The translations under genes were made by a program, and so were the position numbers. A stretch of DNA of 58,680 bases, taken from an uncultured Lachnospiraceae bacterium. GTDB taxonomy: Bacteria; Bacillota; Clostridia; Lachnospirales; Lachnospiraceae. Below are positions 43,301-52,524 of this stretch, piece after piece (the stretch's first letter is position 1; every line of letters begins with the position of its first letter). The notes under the pieces are model-generated. The model was not told the origin of the DNA, searched no databases, and saw nothing but the letters and a program-made list of their open reading frames with translations. The DNA lies in assembly GCA_951802115.1 (NCBI GenBank), contig CATOPL010000020.1:1-58680 (forward strand). The letters run 5' to 3'.

Positions 43301-43894
43301 ATGGCTGAAAAAACCAAAAAAGAAGACCGGCGTATTCGATATACGAAGCAGGTCATAAAAGATACTTTATTACAACTGCTGGAAAAAAATCATTTTGCAA
43401 AAATTACGGTTACCGAACTGTGCCGCAGGGCTGAGATCAATCGAGGTACTTTTTATCTGCATTATTATGATATGAATGATGTTCTGGACGATATACTGGA
43501 TGACATGCTCTCTGACACTTCCAGCGTCATGGAGCATGTCCTGTCTCAGAAATGTGATTCTCCAAATTGTTCTTATCCATTCTGTGATAAAATTCACAGC
43601 AATAACATGTTCCGTTATCTGCTCCTGGATGATACCATCTTTACAAGGATCATTGACAAAATGGCGGAGCATAAGGAACATTATATTACCTGGCTCATGT
43701 CTCACAGCATCCTTACGTTTGAAGAGGCTGAGGCAGTCTTTTACTTTCAGATGAACGGCTGCCTGGCAATCAATAAGCTTATGTCCCGCAATCACTGCAG
43801 CGACTGGAAAAAAATACAGAAAACGATTGACGCTTTTATCAAAGCAGGTCTGGAATCTTTTTTAATTCATGATCAACGGAATGAAATTTTTTAA
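43301..43894 (+). CDS. TetR/AcrR-family transcriptional regulator
   Basis: A 197-residue protein starting MAEKTKKEDRRIRYTKQVIK behind AGAGGGAAAG; an upstream GTG is possible but poorer. The TetR helix-turn-helix is clear (FAKITVTELCRRAEINRGTF, YLHYYDMNDVLDDILDD). The C-terminal domain has a cysteine cluster (QKCDSPNCSYPFCDKIHS) that might bind metal or sense redox. It is divergent from the CooC/MoxR/VWA operon and is its likely regulator. Confidence 0.85.
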   Translation: MAEKTKKEDRRIRYTKQVIKDTLLQLLEKNHFAKITVTELCRRAEINRGTFYLHYYDMNDVLDDILDDMLSDTSSVMEHVLSQKCDSPNCSYPFCDKIHSNNMFRYLLLDDTIFTRIIDKMAEHKEHYITWLMSHSILTFEEAEAVFYFQMNGCLAINKLMSRNHCSDWKKIQKTIDAFIKAGLESFLIHDQRNEIF

Positions 43895-44085
43895 TATTTA
43901 CATATTCGGGACAAAATCGCAAGCAACACCCTCTTGTACAGAAGGCCTCATTTACGCAGATTTTCCGTAACCGGAAAACCTGTGTAAACGCTTGTTGGTG
44001 ACATATCCCTAACCCCCTGAGATCGTTCCCCTCGGTAACGGCTGCGCGTCCTTCGGACACTGAAAACGGAAAGGAGAAGAAAGTC
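43895..44085. other. Non-coding stretch resembling integrative-element backbone
   Basis: No supported gene. On the minus strand it follows the relaxase-like remnant and looks like mobile-element backbone sequence. I see no clear hairpin terminator. Confidence 0.35.
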
Positions 44086-44247
44086 CTATTGCCCTATCTT
44101 TCCGCTTTTCTCCCGTGCTTCATGTCTGGCCGGAACGTCCAGCAGATAGTCCACGTTAGCCTTGCTGTTCTGCAGCTCCTTCATATCGGAGCGTGCCTGT
44201 TTATGACCGGCATAGTCCTCACGCAGAGTTCTCACAGAGGCCTACCA
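44086..44247 (-). pseudogene. Probable relaxase C-terminal remnant
   Basis: The frame reads TLREDYAGHKQARSDMKELQ, NSKANVDYLLDVPARHEARE and ends KSGKIGQ. It resembles the helical C-terminus of relaxases of clostridial integrative elements (pattern 'Y...k.ar.em.eL...kaNvd.lL'). No start or catalytic domain is present. It abuts the truncated response regulator. Confidence 0.5.
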
Positions 44248-44313
44248 ATGTCAGTGGCAATTCTGCTTCTCCCTTCCAGCAGACCGCTCCGACATATCAA
44301 TCCTGATCCCATT

Positions 44314-44712
44314 TTATTCTAAAATTATGTCACTCTTATTAAATTGTGCAAAGCGGCGCAGCAATGCGTTGATCCTCGAAAGAACCTCTCCCAATTTAAA
44401 CGGTTTGGTAATGTAGTCATCCCCACCCATGTCCAGTCCTCTTATAATGCTGATCTCTTCATCCGAAGCGGTCAGATAAATAAGCGGGACAGCAGAAGTC
44501 TTCCGTACTTCTTTACAAATATCAAAGCCTGTCCCATCCGGCAGCGTGATATCCAGCAGCAAAAGATCATACCGGCCACCCTGGAAGAATTGATACGCCT
44601 CCTTTACGGTACGGGCATTATCTGCCTGAAAACCATTCTTCTCCAGTGTGTATTTCAGGCCTTCAATCAAGCTTAAATCATCTTCCACATATAATATCTT
44701 TTTTTCATTCAT
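44314..44712 (-). pseudogene. OmpR-family response regulator truncated after the receiver
   Basis: The 132 residues cover a complete receiver (YVEDDLSLIEGLKYTLEKNG, DLLLLDITLPDGTGFDICKE, GGDDYITKPFKLGEVLSRIN) and stop at SDIILE. The DNA-binding domain of about 95 residues is missing and mobile-element sequence follows. It could still be phosphorylated but not bind DNA. It follows the permease pseudogene by 10 bases. Confidence 0.8.
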
Positions 44713-44722
44713 ACTTAATCCA

Positions 44723-46029
44723 TCACTCCGGATGCCTCCGACATATAAAAAGCAAAATTATAATTTCCACAGCCAGCAAAACCAACAGTACAGGCAGCAG
44801 CACCGGACAGGAAGAGACTGCCCCTGCGAGCAGGAGCATTACCACTGGAACCACATATTTCCGTGGATAGTGCCACAGGTCGCTTTCGACCTTCCAGCCC
44901 CGGATGGGATAAAACCATTCCAGCAGCACAGACAGCACCGCACTCTGCAGGGCAAAGAAAACAGCCTCTGCAATCATATGGACAGTGACGCTGCCGTTTT
45001 GTATCTGCCAGTTACAGAGAAATATCACATCTACAGCCATATTACAAAGAAAAATAAACAGGCAGTATGGAATGCAAAAGCGCCGTTTCTGTCCGGGCAG
45101 GAAACGGACTGCCTTCTCCAGATCAGGGTCACAGGACAGCAGGATACAGATAGACGTATTTAAGGATAGAATTGCAAAACCCACCGGAATAACAGACAGA
45201 CCGGCCATTTCTCTTAAGAAATAGGGCAATACCAGGGCTACGCACCACATCACAGCGGTATTGAGCAGATAATTCTTATGGCAGTTCAGATACCGAAAAA
45301 AATACCGCCAAAGTGTTGCCCTCTTCCTCTGTCGAACCGCATGGTAATCTTTACCATGGCTTTTCTTACTCCCCCACTGATAAAATGCATATCCGTCAAC
45401 CCTCCATAAAATCAGAACGGCAAACAGGCTGTTCATGCACAGCAACAGGCCAGCCAGGAGCTCATTTCCAAATACAATAGAATCCACGCTTCGCAAGTCT
45501 GCTACACCAGAATTGAAAGACAAAATTCCGGTGTCATGTATTGTCATGAATAAAATTGCGGACACTATGCCGACAGTCCAGAGGCCTCCCATATACCAGT
45601 ATTTTCTCAGGGAATAAACCGCGGCAGCCATAAGAACCGCATGGATCAGAGGATCATTCCCGCCAGTTCTGCCGGCTTCCAGGCAGAAACGGCCAGCAGA
45701 ACCGCGAAAAGCAGCCCTGTCTTTGTAAGAACCGTATAGGCGCCCAGCACCCCCACATAGGAGAAAACAAACTCCCTGCGTCGATACGGCAGCATCAGCA
45801 TAGCCATAAGTTCCACCGCGTTATCTCTGGAAGAAAGGGCCTGCCACATCACACCCGCAGTAAAGGCGCTGATCATCAGAACCCGAACAAACGATGCAAT
45901 CTGCACCTGAAAGCCGGCAATATACAGTCCCCAAAATACAATCACATCTACGAAAAGAGTCCGGGGCAGCCGCTCATAGTTTGCCCCAAACAGCTTTTTG
46001 GCAAAGGCTTTATCTGTCATTCTCATCAT
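44723..46029 (-). pseudogene. ABC-2 type permease split by an 8-bp duplication
   Basis: ATG 46027-46029 (MMRMTDKAFAKKLFGANYER, behind GGGAGG) opens a frame that stops after WKPAELAGMIL (45646). The second frame continues MAAAVYSLRKYWYMGGLWTV to 44723. Between them GATCC occurs twice eight bases apart (plus strand 45643-45655), and removing eight bases gives a continuous helix AGMIHAVLMAAAVYSLRK. The whole protein would have about ten membrane helices. A bacitracin/lantibiotic-type exporter subunit is likely from context. Confidence 0.75.
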
Positions 46030-46140
46030 GCAGAGCCTCCCGGATATCTTCGGCATTGATTTGCCCGCGTTCAAATGTCTGCCGGATTCTGCCGTCACTT
46101 CGTCCAGCCTGTCTTTCAGCCAGTTTTTTTTGGACATGAC
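46010..46140 (-). pseudogene. 3' fragment of a further gene ahead of the permease
   Basis: In another frame the permease 5' region reads KKLAERQAGRSDGRIRQTFE and RGQINAEDIREALHDENDR with a stop that overlaps the permease start. A run of eight A near 46130 appears to break it from the preceding frame. It is probably the tail of a lost operon gene; its family is unknown. Confidence 0.35.
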
Positions 46141-46269
46141 CTGAATATCCCTGTTATTGGAGATCGCACAGCAGATGTGTTATTTATCAATATTTTCGTG
46201 CGTCAGTTTTACAAGTTCCATATTCTATCGCCTTCTTATCGTTCAATCTGCATTTATATAAGCAAAAAA

Positions 46270-46398
46270 TCATCCTAACCACCTCTGATAAAACGCGACC
46301 GCTCCCAAAATTGCGCCTACAGCCATCGCCGCCAATGTTACGACAATAATGACAAGATGCTCTTTCATCAGCTTCCCTAATTCTTTTAAATCGTCCAA
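46270..46398 (-). CDS. Small single-helix membrane protein
   Basis: A 42-residue ORF from TTG 46396-46398 (behind GGAAGGGG) or 32 residues from ATG 46366-46368. It has one strong hydrophobic helix, HLVIIVVTLAAMAVGAILGA, and ends FYQRWLG. Too short for the usual gene filters but with a good ribosome site. Function unknown. Confidence 0.45.
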   Translation of the reverse strand: MDDLKELGKLMKEHLVIIVVTLAAMAVGAILGAVAFYQRWLG

Positions 46399-46440
46399 TG
46401 AACCCCTTCCTCCCTTTGTCCCACAACGGAAATTTAGCAA

Positions 46441-46860
46441 CTACTTAATATTAAAATTTTCTGTTTTCAAATCGCAATAATATCTGCCACTTGTAGCAGT
46501 AAACTTTAAAACACAATAATCTGGGTCAGTTACACCTTTTTTGTAAAACATTGTATCGCCCTTTTCCCAAATCATGTTTTTAGTTTCCTGGTCTGTCAAG
46601 ACTTCCATTTTGCCTTTTAACATAACACCAACATATTTCATTAATTCTTTGTGATAGAAGTAAATACTGGCACTTGGATTATCTTTATATTGCTTTACTC
46701 TCATGGATGAAGTATTAGTAGAAAAGTAAAACTCTTTTAGCCCTATTCTTTTGCGGGGTTTTAGCATTGCTTTTACATTAGGACAATTTTCATCATCAAC
46801 AGAGCATATAAAACTGACTTTCTGTTTATCGATAATATTTTCTATTTTCTTTAAATCCAT
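46441..46860 (-). CDS. Pyridoxamine 5'-phosphate oxidase-like flavin protein
   Basis: A 139-residue protein with the split-barrel PNPOx pattern: QKVSFICSVDDENCPNVKAM, FYFSTNTSSMRVKQYKDNPS, ASIYFYHKELMKYVGVMLKG. It belongs to the general-stress-protein-26-like group that binds FMN or F420-like cofactors; substrate unknown. The gene is intact and lies among decayed neighbours. Confidence 0.82.
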   Translation of the reverse strand: MDLKKIENIIDKQKVSFICSVDDENCPNVKAMLKPRKRIGLKEFYFSTNTSSMRVKQYKDNPSASIYFYHKELMKYVGVMLKGKMEVLTDQETKNMIWEKGDTMFYKKGVTDPDYCVLKFTATSGRYYCDLKTENFNIK

Positions 46861-46963
46861 AATATTTTAACTCACTTTCAAATTTTGATTTGTCTCTATG
46901 TCAACGTTTAAAGTATTCCATCCAGACTTCTATCTATTTCCGCTTCTGTTCCTGCAATAATAC

Positions 46964-47806
46964 TTATCGAACCTTAGCAGTTTGATCAGTATGAATTGCC
47001 AACACACATGCAAAGGAAATAATTTGTGCAGCCATAATCCGGACAATTTGTAATTCGTCTGCGCCCTTTCGTGAAATGACATGCAGCATGTTTGTAGCAA
47101 CGGTATTATTAAATAAATGGTCGCCAAGCCCTGCCCATAGATTTCCTGTTATTTGGTAAAGAAGTCCCCATTTGATTCCCATAATCCCTGCAAGAATCAT
47201 ATAACCGATACCCATCAAAACCATTGCCGCAAATGACATTTGACCATTTATATAGCTTCTGATTGGCATTACAATGTGCCAAGCACCAAACAAAAATGCG
47301 GCAGTATAATTCGCTTTCATAAATGACTTTGTTTCAGAGAGCGTTTTCAGAAACAGACCGCGAAAAACCCCCTCCTCCATCCATACATTCATAACATTGA
47401 ATAGTACACATAACAGAAAGAAAACGAAATCCGTATGATTTATTTGAGAGCCGGTTAACGAAAAACTGCTGATATACATTTCTAAATGTGCAGGATTGCC
47501 TTGCAAAGTTAAAATTGCTAATTCCAAACCATATGAAATAATAAAGCAAAAACTTCCCAATAACAATCCTTTCAAAATGCCGCTTACAAAACCGTTTCTA
47601 TGAAATCCAATATCGCTCCATGAAAGATTTACCCTTTTCAATACCAAAGCCAATAGGATAATTCCAACTATTTTATGAAGCACATTTTCTCCAATAGCCG
47701 TTTTATCTGTTTCAATCAGAAAATATTCTACAAACCTCACGGACAAACACAGCGTGAATATTGCAATGCACAAATTATCTGGTTTACATTTTATGCTTCT
47801 TCCCAT
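46964..47806 (-). CDS. CPBP-family intramembrane metalloprotease (CAAX/Abi type)
   Basis: A 280-residue protein starting MGRSIKCKPDNLCIAIFTLC behind AGAGGTGACTAT. Eight helices; catalytic motif 1 is EEGVFRG (NVWMEEGVFRGLFLKTLSET) and motif 2 is the His of FGAWHIVMP, followed by GDHLFNN. These proteases often protect against self-made peptides or process signals. Its place between bacitracin-type transporter remnants fits self-immunity. Confidence 0.85.
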   Translation of the reverse strand: MGRSIKCKPDNLCIAIFTLCLSVRFVEYFLIETDKTAIGENVLHKIVGIILLALVLKRVNLSWSDIGFHRNGFVSGILKGLLLGSFCFIISYGLELAILTLQGNPAHLEMYISSFSLTGSQINHTDFVFFLLCVLFNVMNVWMEEGVFRGLFLKTLSETKSFMKANYTAAFLFGAWHIVMPIRSYINGQMSFAAMVLMGIGYMILAGIMGIKWGLLYQITGNLWAGLGDHLFNNTVATNMLHVISRKGADELQIVRIMAAQIISFACVLAIHTDQTAKVR

Positions 47807-47854
47807 ATAGTCACCTCTTTTCATTCCTCTTTCTTTTTCTTAGCAGTACGGCAA

Positions 47855-48064
47855 TTATCTGTCAACCTTATGGAAACATACCATCTGCTCTTTCATGGAT
47901 ATTTTCCCGACCTGATAACCATGGTCCGCCAATTCTTTTTTGTATTTCAGAAAAGAGTGATCAATCGGCACCCCCGCAATCTTCTGAATCTCCTCAAAAG
48001 TCAACTGAAAAGATTCTTTTCCACTTTTCCGCGCATATTCCCACAAAGCGTTGTATTTACTCAT
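47855..48064 (-). CDS. 69-residue hypothetical protein
   Basis: A compact protein, MSKYNALWEYARKSGKESFQ to MKEQMVCFHKVDR, with LTFEEIQKIAGVPIDHSFLK in the centre. This layout occurs in small stand-alone proteins and at the ends of larger ones and suggests a helical nucleic-acid-associated domain. The ribosome site is GAGGAG. Function unknown. Confidence 0.65.
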   Translation of the reverse strand: MSKYNALWEYARKSGKESFQLTFEEIQKIAGVPIDHSFLKYKKELADHGYQVGKISMKEQMVCFHKVDR

Positions 48065-48164
48065 TGCTGTTCTCCTCTCGAATGACTACAAAAATTCAGA
48101 ACTATCGGAATCTATGTCCAGCTTTACAGGACCTGAAAAACACCGGTTACAAAAACTATACAGC

Positions 48165-48554
48165 TCATACTTTAAAATTTTTGTTGTGCATATGATAGTC
48201 CCTTCCTTCATTCCGGAAATCCCGATGATTTGCTTTCCGTGTCTTTCCTGTAAATTTTAATTTTAGCATTCCCAAAGCACCGGAACAATCTGTTTGCCGC
48301 AGACGGTTTTCTAAATGACGTGAAATGTCCGGCTGTTCCATTGCCATCAGGGAGGTGAACCGGGCCTCGCAGACAGAATAGTAATCGTCAATCTGCTCCG
48401 GATCGATTTCCATAATCGCAGGAGCCATTCCGGTATCCGGATCCGCAAACGCCTCTTTTACGCCATGGAGCAGAGGGGCAATGGGGAGAATTTCCCGTTC
48501 ATAGACACCCTCCTGCAGGTCATAAGACTCCGTCACGCCGTAGGATGACAGACA
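48165..48554 (-). pseudogene. Unassigned coding fragment joined to the ABC ATPase remnant
   Basis: The frame reads SSYGVTESYDLQEGVYEREI, IEIDPEQIDDYYSVCEARFT-like sequence (exactly MEIDPEQIDDYYSVCEARFT) and SGALGMLKLKFTGKTRKA. It looks like genuine protein sequence, perhaps from an integrative element. It has no start of its own; the ABC ATPase gene runs into it near 48555. Confidence 0.4.
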
Positions 48555-49011
48555 GTGCCGGTTCATTTAATAAAGCCTGGGCAATCCCAACCCGGCGTTT
48601 CATCCCCCCGGAAAGCCTGGCGATTTTTTTGTTGTAAACATCCGTCAGGGAAACCCTCTCCAGCAATTCGCGAATCCTCCGCCGGCTCTCCCGCTCGGAA
48701 AGCCCTTTCAGGGCAGCAACATAAGCCAGATAATCCTTAACCGTGAATTCCGGATAAAAACCAAATTCCTGGGGCAGAAAACCGAAGACATCCCGATAGC
48801 GCTCTCCCAACGTCTGGATTGGCACGCCTCCATACAACACCTGGCCTGAAGTAGGCTGCATAATACCGGCAATCATCCGCATTAAGGTTGTCTTGCCTGC
48901 ACCGTTGGCCCCCAAAAGGCCCCAGACTCCCGGTGTCAGTTCCAGGCTGATGTTGTCAACCGCTTTCTTGTCTTTAAGTTTTTTTGAAACCTTATCAATC
49001 AGCAGTTCCAT
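48520..49011 (-). pseudogene. ABC transporter ATPase truncated after the signature motif
   Basis: ATG 49009-49011 follows AAAGGAG. Walker A is GLLGANGAGKTTLMRMIAG, Q-loop FGFLPQEFGFYPEFTVKDYL, signature LSGGMKRRVGIAQALLNEPA. At LNEPA the normal Walker B sequence is replaced by unrelated DNA, so there is no catalytic Glu, D-loop or switch His. It belonged to the same antimicrobial-peptide type transporter locus as the permease at 44723-46029. Confidence 0.8.
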
Positions 49012-49142
49012 GTGAAAACTCCTTTCCTGCTGCATAATGCAATAGAGTTCACCTTCGCATGTCTTCTATTGTCAAGAATAAAGGCGCTCATGCCTTGATA
49101 TATTCATTGTACCAGAAGCAAAAGCGCCTTTTCCTTGTTTGT

Positions 49143-50114
49143 TCACACGGCATTCCACTCTTTTCCTGCGGATTTTCTTACGATTTTCCTGGCGATGGCC
49201 AGCCCCAGCCCGGTTCCGCCGGAACCGCATTCCGTATCCAGCCTGTAAAACTGTTCAAAAATCCGCTCCAGCCGTTCCTTTAGAATTGTCCCTCCGTGAT
49301 TGCAAAATTTCAGCACCAGATTGTCTTTGCTCCGCCAATCCTCAATGGCGATTTCGGTTCCATCATAGCTGTAAATGACAGCATTGCGCAAAGGATTGTC
49401 AAAAACCCGCTGCATCCTGTCGGCATCACACTTCAGCAGAATATCATCCGCAGCCACAAGGCGGCAGGTCAGCCCCTTCCTGTCCAGAACAGTCTGTACC
49501 TCGCAATTTCCAGAAATTCGTTAATCAGATTCTCCAGCCGTTCCGCTTTGAAAAGGGAGATGGAAAGGTACTTTTCACGCAGCTCTTCAGATATCTGTTT
49601 TTCATCCCGAAGCAGGCTCAAATAGCTGATGATGAATGCCAGCGGCGTTTTCAGATCATGGACAAGATACATGATCAGATCATTTTTCCGCTGCTCGGCT
49701 ATGAGCACATCACTTTTCTGAACCCCAATCATATGCTTTGCCAGATTCATTTTCCGCTCAATGGGAAACAGCTCCGAAGGCAGGGAAATCTAGCCGGGGG
49801 TATCCTGAAGCAGAAAATCCATTCCCTCATTGACAGCCTCAAAGTACCGTACAAAAGGCACTTATGACTGTCCCTGTTGATTACCAGCCCTCGAATATCA
49901 TATTCGCGGATCATTTCCTTCTGCTGTGGGACAGAACCATTATAAAACCGGTATCGCCGCAGCTGGGTCTTTACCCGGGCAACCACTTCAAGTGGGTTAA
50001 AGGGTTTTGTAATGTAATCGTCGGCTCCGATGGACAGCCATTGCCTGTAAGATACAGCTCAATGACATCAGCCAGTTCTTTTTCATCGTCTACTACTAAA
50101 ATATTATAATTCAA
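49143..50114 (-). pseudogene. VanRS-like two-component pair with several internal deletions
   Basis: From TTG 50112-50114 it reads NYNILVVDDEKELADVIELY, then jumps (near 50040) to GADDYITKPFNPLEVVARVK, and near 49850 from the regulator into the kinase (YFEAVNEGMDFLLQDTPG), where a TAG follows. The kinase H-box YLVHDLKTPLAFIISYLSLL is intact. Another deletion with frameshift (near 49500) precedes the ATPase lobe (RMQRVFDNPLRNAVIYSYDG, GGTGLGLAIARKIVRKS), whose end is missing. The whole unit is non-functional. Confidence 0.85.
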
Positions 50115-50149
50115 TTATTATTTTGCATGTGGCATTAAAACAACAGTTT

Positions 50150-50653
50150 CTATACAGAAACAGAGAAATTGACACCGGGTTTGGACTCAGCCTTCTCTCC
50201 GGTTTTCGTATAGATTACAGGTTCCATCTTAATAGCATCCGCTGTTTCTTCTACAGAAATGCCGTTGTCTGCACCAGTCTGAACAGAATCCGTATTCCCG
50301 TCCAATGCGGCCTTCCCACTTTCGCTGATGCTGGCGGTATCCGTATCCCCATTCCGGCTTTCCTCTATCCTCTTTTCCATCTCCTCACGTTGTTCCTTGT
50401 GTTTCCGGATGGCATTTTCCTGCTCTGTCTTCGCTTTTACTCTTGTCTCCTTTGCATCCTCCTTCATTCCTTTTTCAGTTGCCTTCTGGTAATCTTCTGC
50501 CTTATCTGCAAAGTCACTGGCATACCCCATTGCCCGTTCCATAACGCCTGTATCTCCTCTGCACTCTGCTTCCTTATAGACACGCATCGGTGTATTCATC
50601 ATTTTCATACTCATGCTTGCCCCTGCAAGACCTTCCATCGTTTTCGCATGCAT
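50150..50653 (-). CDS. Coiled-coil hypothetical protein
   Basis: A 167-residue protein starting MHAKTMEGLAGASMSMKMMN behind GGAGG. Residues about 45-105 are a highly charged coiled coil (KAEDYQKATEKGMKEDAKET), followed by a low-complexity Asp/Ser/Thr-rich tail. No signal peptide or membrane helix. It forms a unit with the gene remnant at 50693-50909. I believe this pair recurs in Lachnospiraceae, but its function is unknown. Confidence 0.65.
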   Translation of the reverse strand: MHAKTMEGLAGASMSMKMMNTPMRVYKEAECRGDTGVMERAMGYASDFADKAEDYQKATEKGMKEDAKETRVKAKTEQENAIRKHKEQREEMEKRIEESRNGDTDTASISESGKAALDGNTDSVQTGADNGISVEETADAIKMEPVIYTKTGEKAESKPGVNFSVSV

Positions 50654-50692
50654 AATTGTACCTCCATTTGATTTTTTCCGTACATAATCCTT

Positions 50693-50909
50693 TTAAAAAG
50701 TCCAGTTGCCGTTTTCGTCTTGGCCTACCCCGTACAGTCCCGTAAGATTTTTCCCCGACTTTTCACTGCTGATGTATTCATTCTGTGGTTCGGACAGCTT
50801 GCCAGGTTTCTTTTGCTTTTTCCGCCCTCCAGATGGCCTGTTTTTCCTTCACCCTTTCTGCGTAATCGGTTCTGGAATGGTCATCGTTTCCATGGACCTG
50901 CATTGCCAT
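50693..50909 (-). pseudogene. Frameshifted, shortened hypothetical gene (EYISSEKSG family)
   Basis: ATG 50907-50909 (behind GGAGGAACG) reads MAMQVHGNDDHSRTDYAERV and KEKQAIWRA, then another frame continues KKPGKLSEPQNEYISSEKSG and LYGVGQDENGNWTF to the stop at 50693. The break lies in an A-rich run near 50820. Full-length relatives as I recall them continue into a long coiled coil, so the 3' part is lost too. Confidence 0.55.
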
Positions 50910-50999
50910 AAGCACGTTCCTCCTTCAATTTGATATTGTCAGGCAGCCGCCCTTACAAACAGCTTCCTTTTTCTTTTTTCGGCTGTAGAAAGTAACGTT

Positions 51000-52355
51000 T
51001 TAATCCTTTTGTTGTGGAATACTTTCTGGGTGCTGTGAAATGATCAGCAGCACATGGAGGACAAATTTATTCTCCCGTGTCTCGATACTCATAGCGCCGC
51101 CATATTTTTCAGCAGCCTTCTTTACATTCGACAGACCTGTCCCTTTTTTGAACGCACCTTTCCCATGGAAGCTGTTTTCGATTTCCATCATAAGGAAGTC
51201 TCCCTGGATACGCCCGGACACATGGATATATTTTTCCATACCGGCATCCAGCCTTTTTACTGCTTGAATCGCATTGTCCAGTGCATTTGACAGAATAATA
51301 CAAATATCAATATCCCGCAGACTACAGGGATATGGCAGAAGGAGGGAACAGTCCGCATCGATCCCCATGCTTTTGGCTATCTCCAGCTTGTTTCCCACCA
51401 AAATATCCACTACTGGATTATTGGTGCAGCAGGGGAATGACATTTTTTCCGCCATATCTTCCATATAACTTACCGCTTCCTCCAGTTTTCCGCTCTGCAG
51501 AAGATTTTTCACCACTGCGATGTGGTTTCTGATGTCATGCCGGAATGACTTTGTTTCATCGTAACGGGTTTTCTCTTCCTCCACATACCGCTTCAGGGAA
51601 TGTTCTTCCTGTTCCAGCAATGAAATTTCGGTGCTGAGGCGGAAATTTTGCTGCAGTTTCTTATAAGAGAACAAGATACAAAACAGGCTTAAAAGTCCCA
51701 GAAGATGCATAGCAAGCAGCTGCCAATGACTGAACAAATAATGGAAAGATTCGTTCTCTTCTAAGACTAGATACTGGAAATCAAATGCAATCATGTTAAT
51801 ATACTGGCTCATAATAGATATCAACAGAATCGGGATGAAAATCAGAAACATCTGCTGCATCTGAGCTGCGGCATAAAAGGAATGCGCTGCATCCCCTGGA
51901 TACAAAACATCTCTGGAAAAATAGCGAAACACCATATAATAACAAAACCCCGTTAGCAAAAGAGACGCAGCCTCACTGATCAACATGGCCGCGATGCCCA
52001 CCGTATGATAGTAAAAATCCGGCATCCATGCGTACAACAGACCTATCAGAGATTTCACAATCCCATAGCAAAGCAGCATGATTTCAGTTATCGAGGCTGC
52101 ATACAGAAGGGAAGACTTAAAATCCGCATGGCAAACCAGGTTCCCACATATCGTAAGAAGAAATACCATCACCACGAAGCCCGTTACCGTGTCAACGGAA
52201 AAAAAGCGAGCAACAATCACCGCACATACTCCAAACAAAAAATAGAATGGGTACAAAAGTTTCTTTTTCAGGATTTTTGCCAGGAAATAAAACTGAAAGA
52301 CCCCCTCAATGAAGCCTATCATATATATATTGAAAAAATCTAAATACTCGACCAT
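51000..52355 (-). CDS. GHKL sensor histidine kinase (AgrC type)
   Basis: A 451-residue protein starting MVEYLDFFNIYMIGFIEGVF at ATG 52353-52355. Six or seven membrane helices, a coiled linker (LSTEISLLEQEEHSLKRYVE), the H-box SFRHDIRNHIAVVKNLLQSG, the N box ILSNALDNAIQAVKRLDAGM and GTGLSNVKKAAEKYGGAMSI. The kinase is intact but its regulator gene just upstream is frameshifted, so the pair is probably inactive unless it acts on another regulator. Confidence 0.87.
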   Translation of the reverse strand: MVEYLDFFNIYMIGFIEGVFQFYFLAKILKKKLLYPFYFLFGVCAVIVARFFSVDTVTGFVVMVFLLTICGNLVCHADFKSSLLYAASITEIMLLCYGIVKSLIGLLYAWMPDFYYHTVGIAAMLISEAASLLLTGFCYYMVFRYFSRDVLYPGDAAHSFYAAAQMQQMFLIFIPILLISIMSQYINMIAFDFQYLVLEENESFHYLFSHWQLLAMHLLGLLSLFCILFSYKKLQQNFRLSTEISLLEQEEHSLKRYVEEEKTRYDETKSFRHDIRNHIAVVKNLLQSGKLEEAVSYMEDMAEKMSFPCCTNNPVVDILVGNKLEIAKSMGIDADCSLLLPYPCSLRDIDICIILSNALDNAIQAVKRLDAGMEKYIHVSGRIQGDFLMMEIENSFHGKGAFKKGTGLSNVKKAAEKYGGAMSIETRENKFVLHVLLIISQHPESIPQQKD

Positions 52356-52397
52356 GTTACCTGCCCCCGCATGTGAAAACTCTGCATATCTGTTCCG

Positions 52398-52515
52398 TTC
52401 CTTCACAGATATTCCGCAATCCCACAAAAATTGCCTTCGGCAATGGGGATTGCTCCTGCAGTCTGTACGCTTTCGCACGAATTGCGCAGTAAATGCGCAA
52501 TCCTGATTGAAACAA
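52398..52515. repeat. Dispersed palindromic element, copy 3
   Basis: It fills the gap between the regulator and the kinase. The minus strand has GCGAAAGCGTACAGACTG, CAATCCCCATTGCCGAAGGCAA and TCTGTGAAGGAACGGAACAG, in the same order as in the copy at 39312-39447. Local hairpins include ATTGCGCATTTACTGCGCAAT. Confidence 0.6.
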
Positions 52516-52524
52516 TTACAGTTC

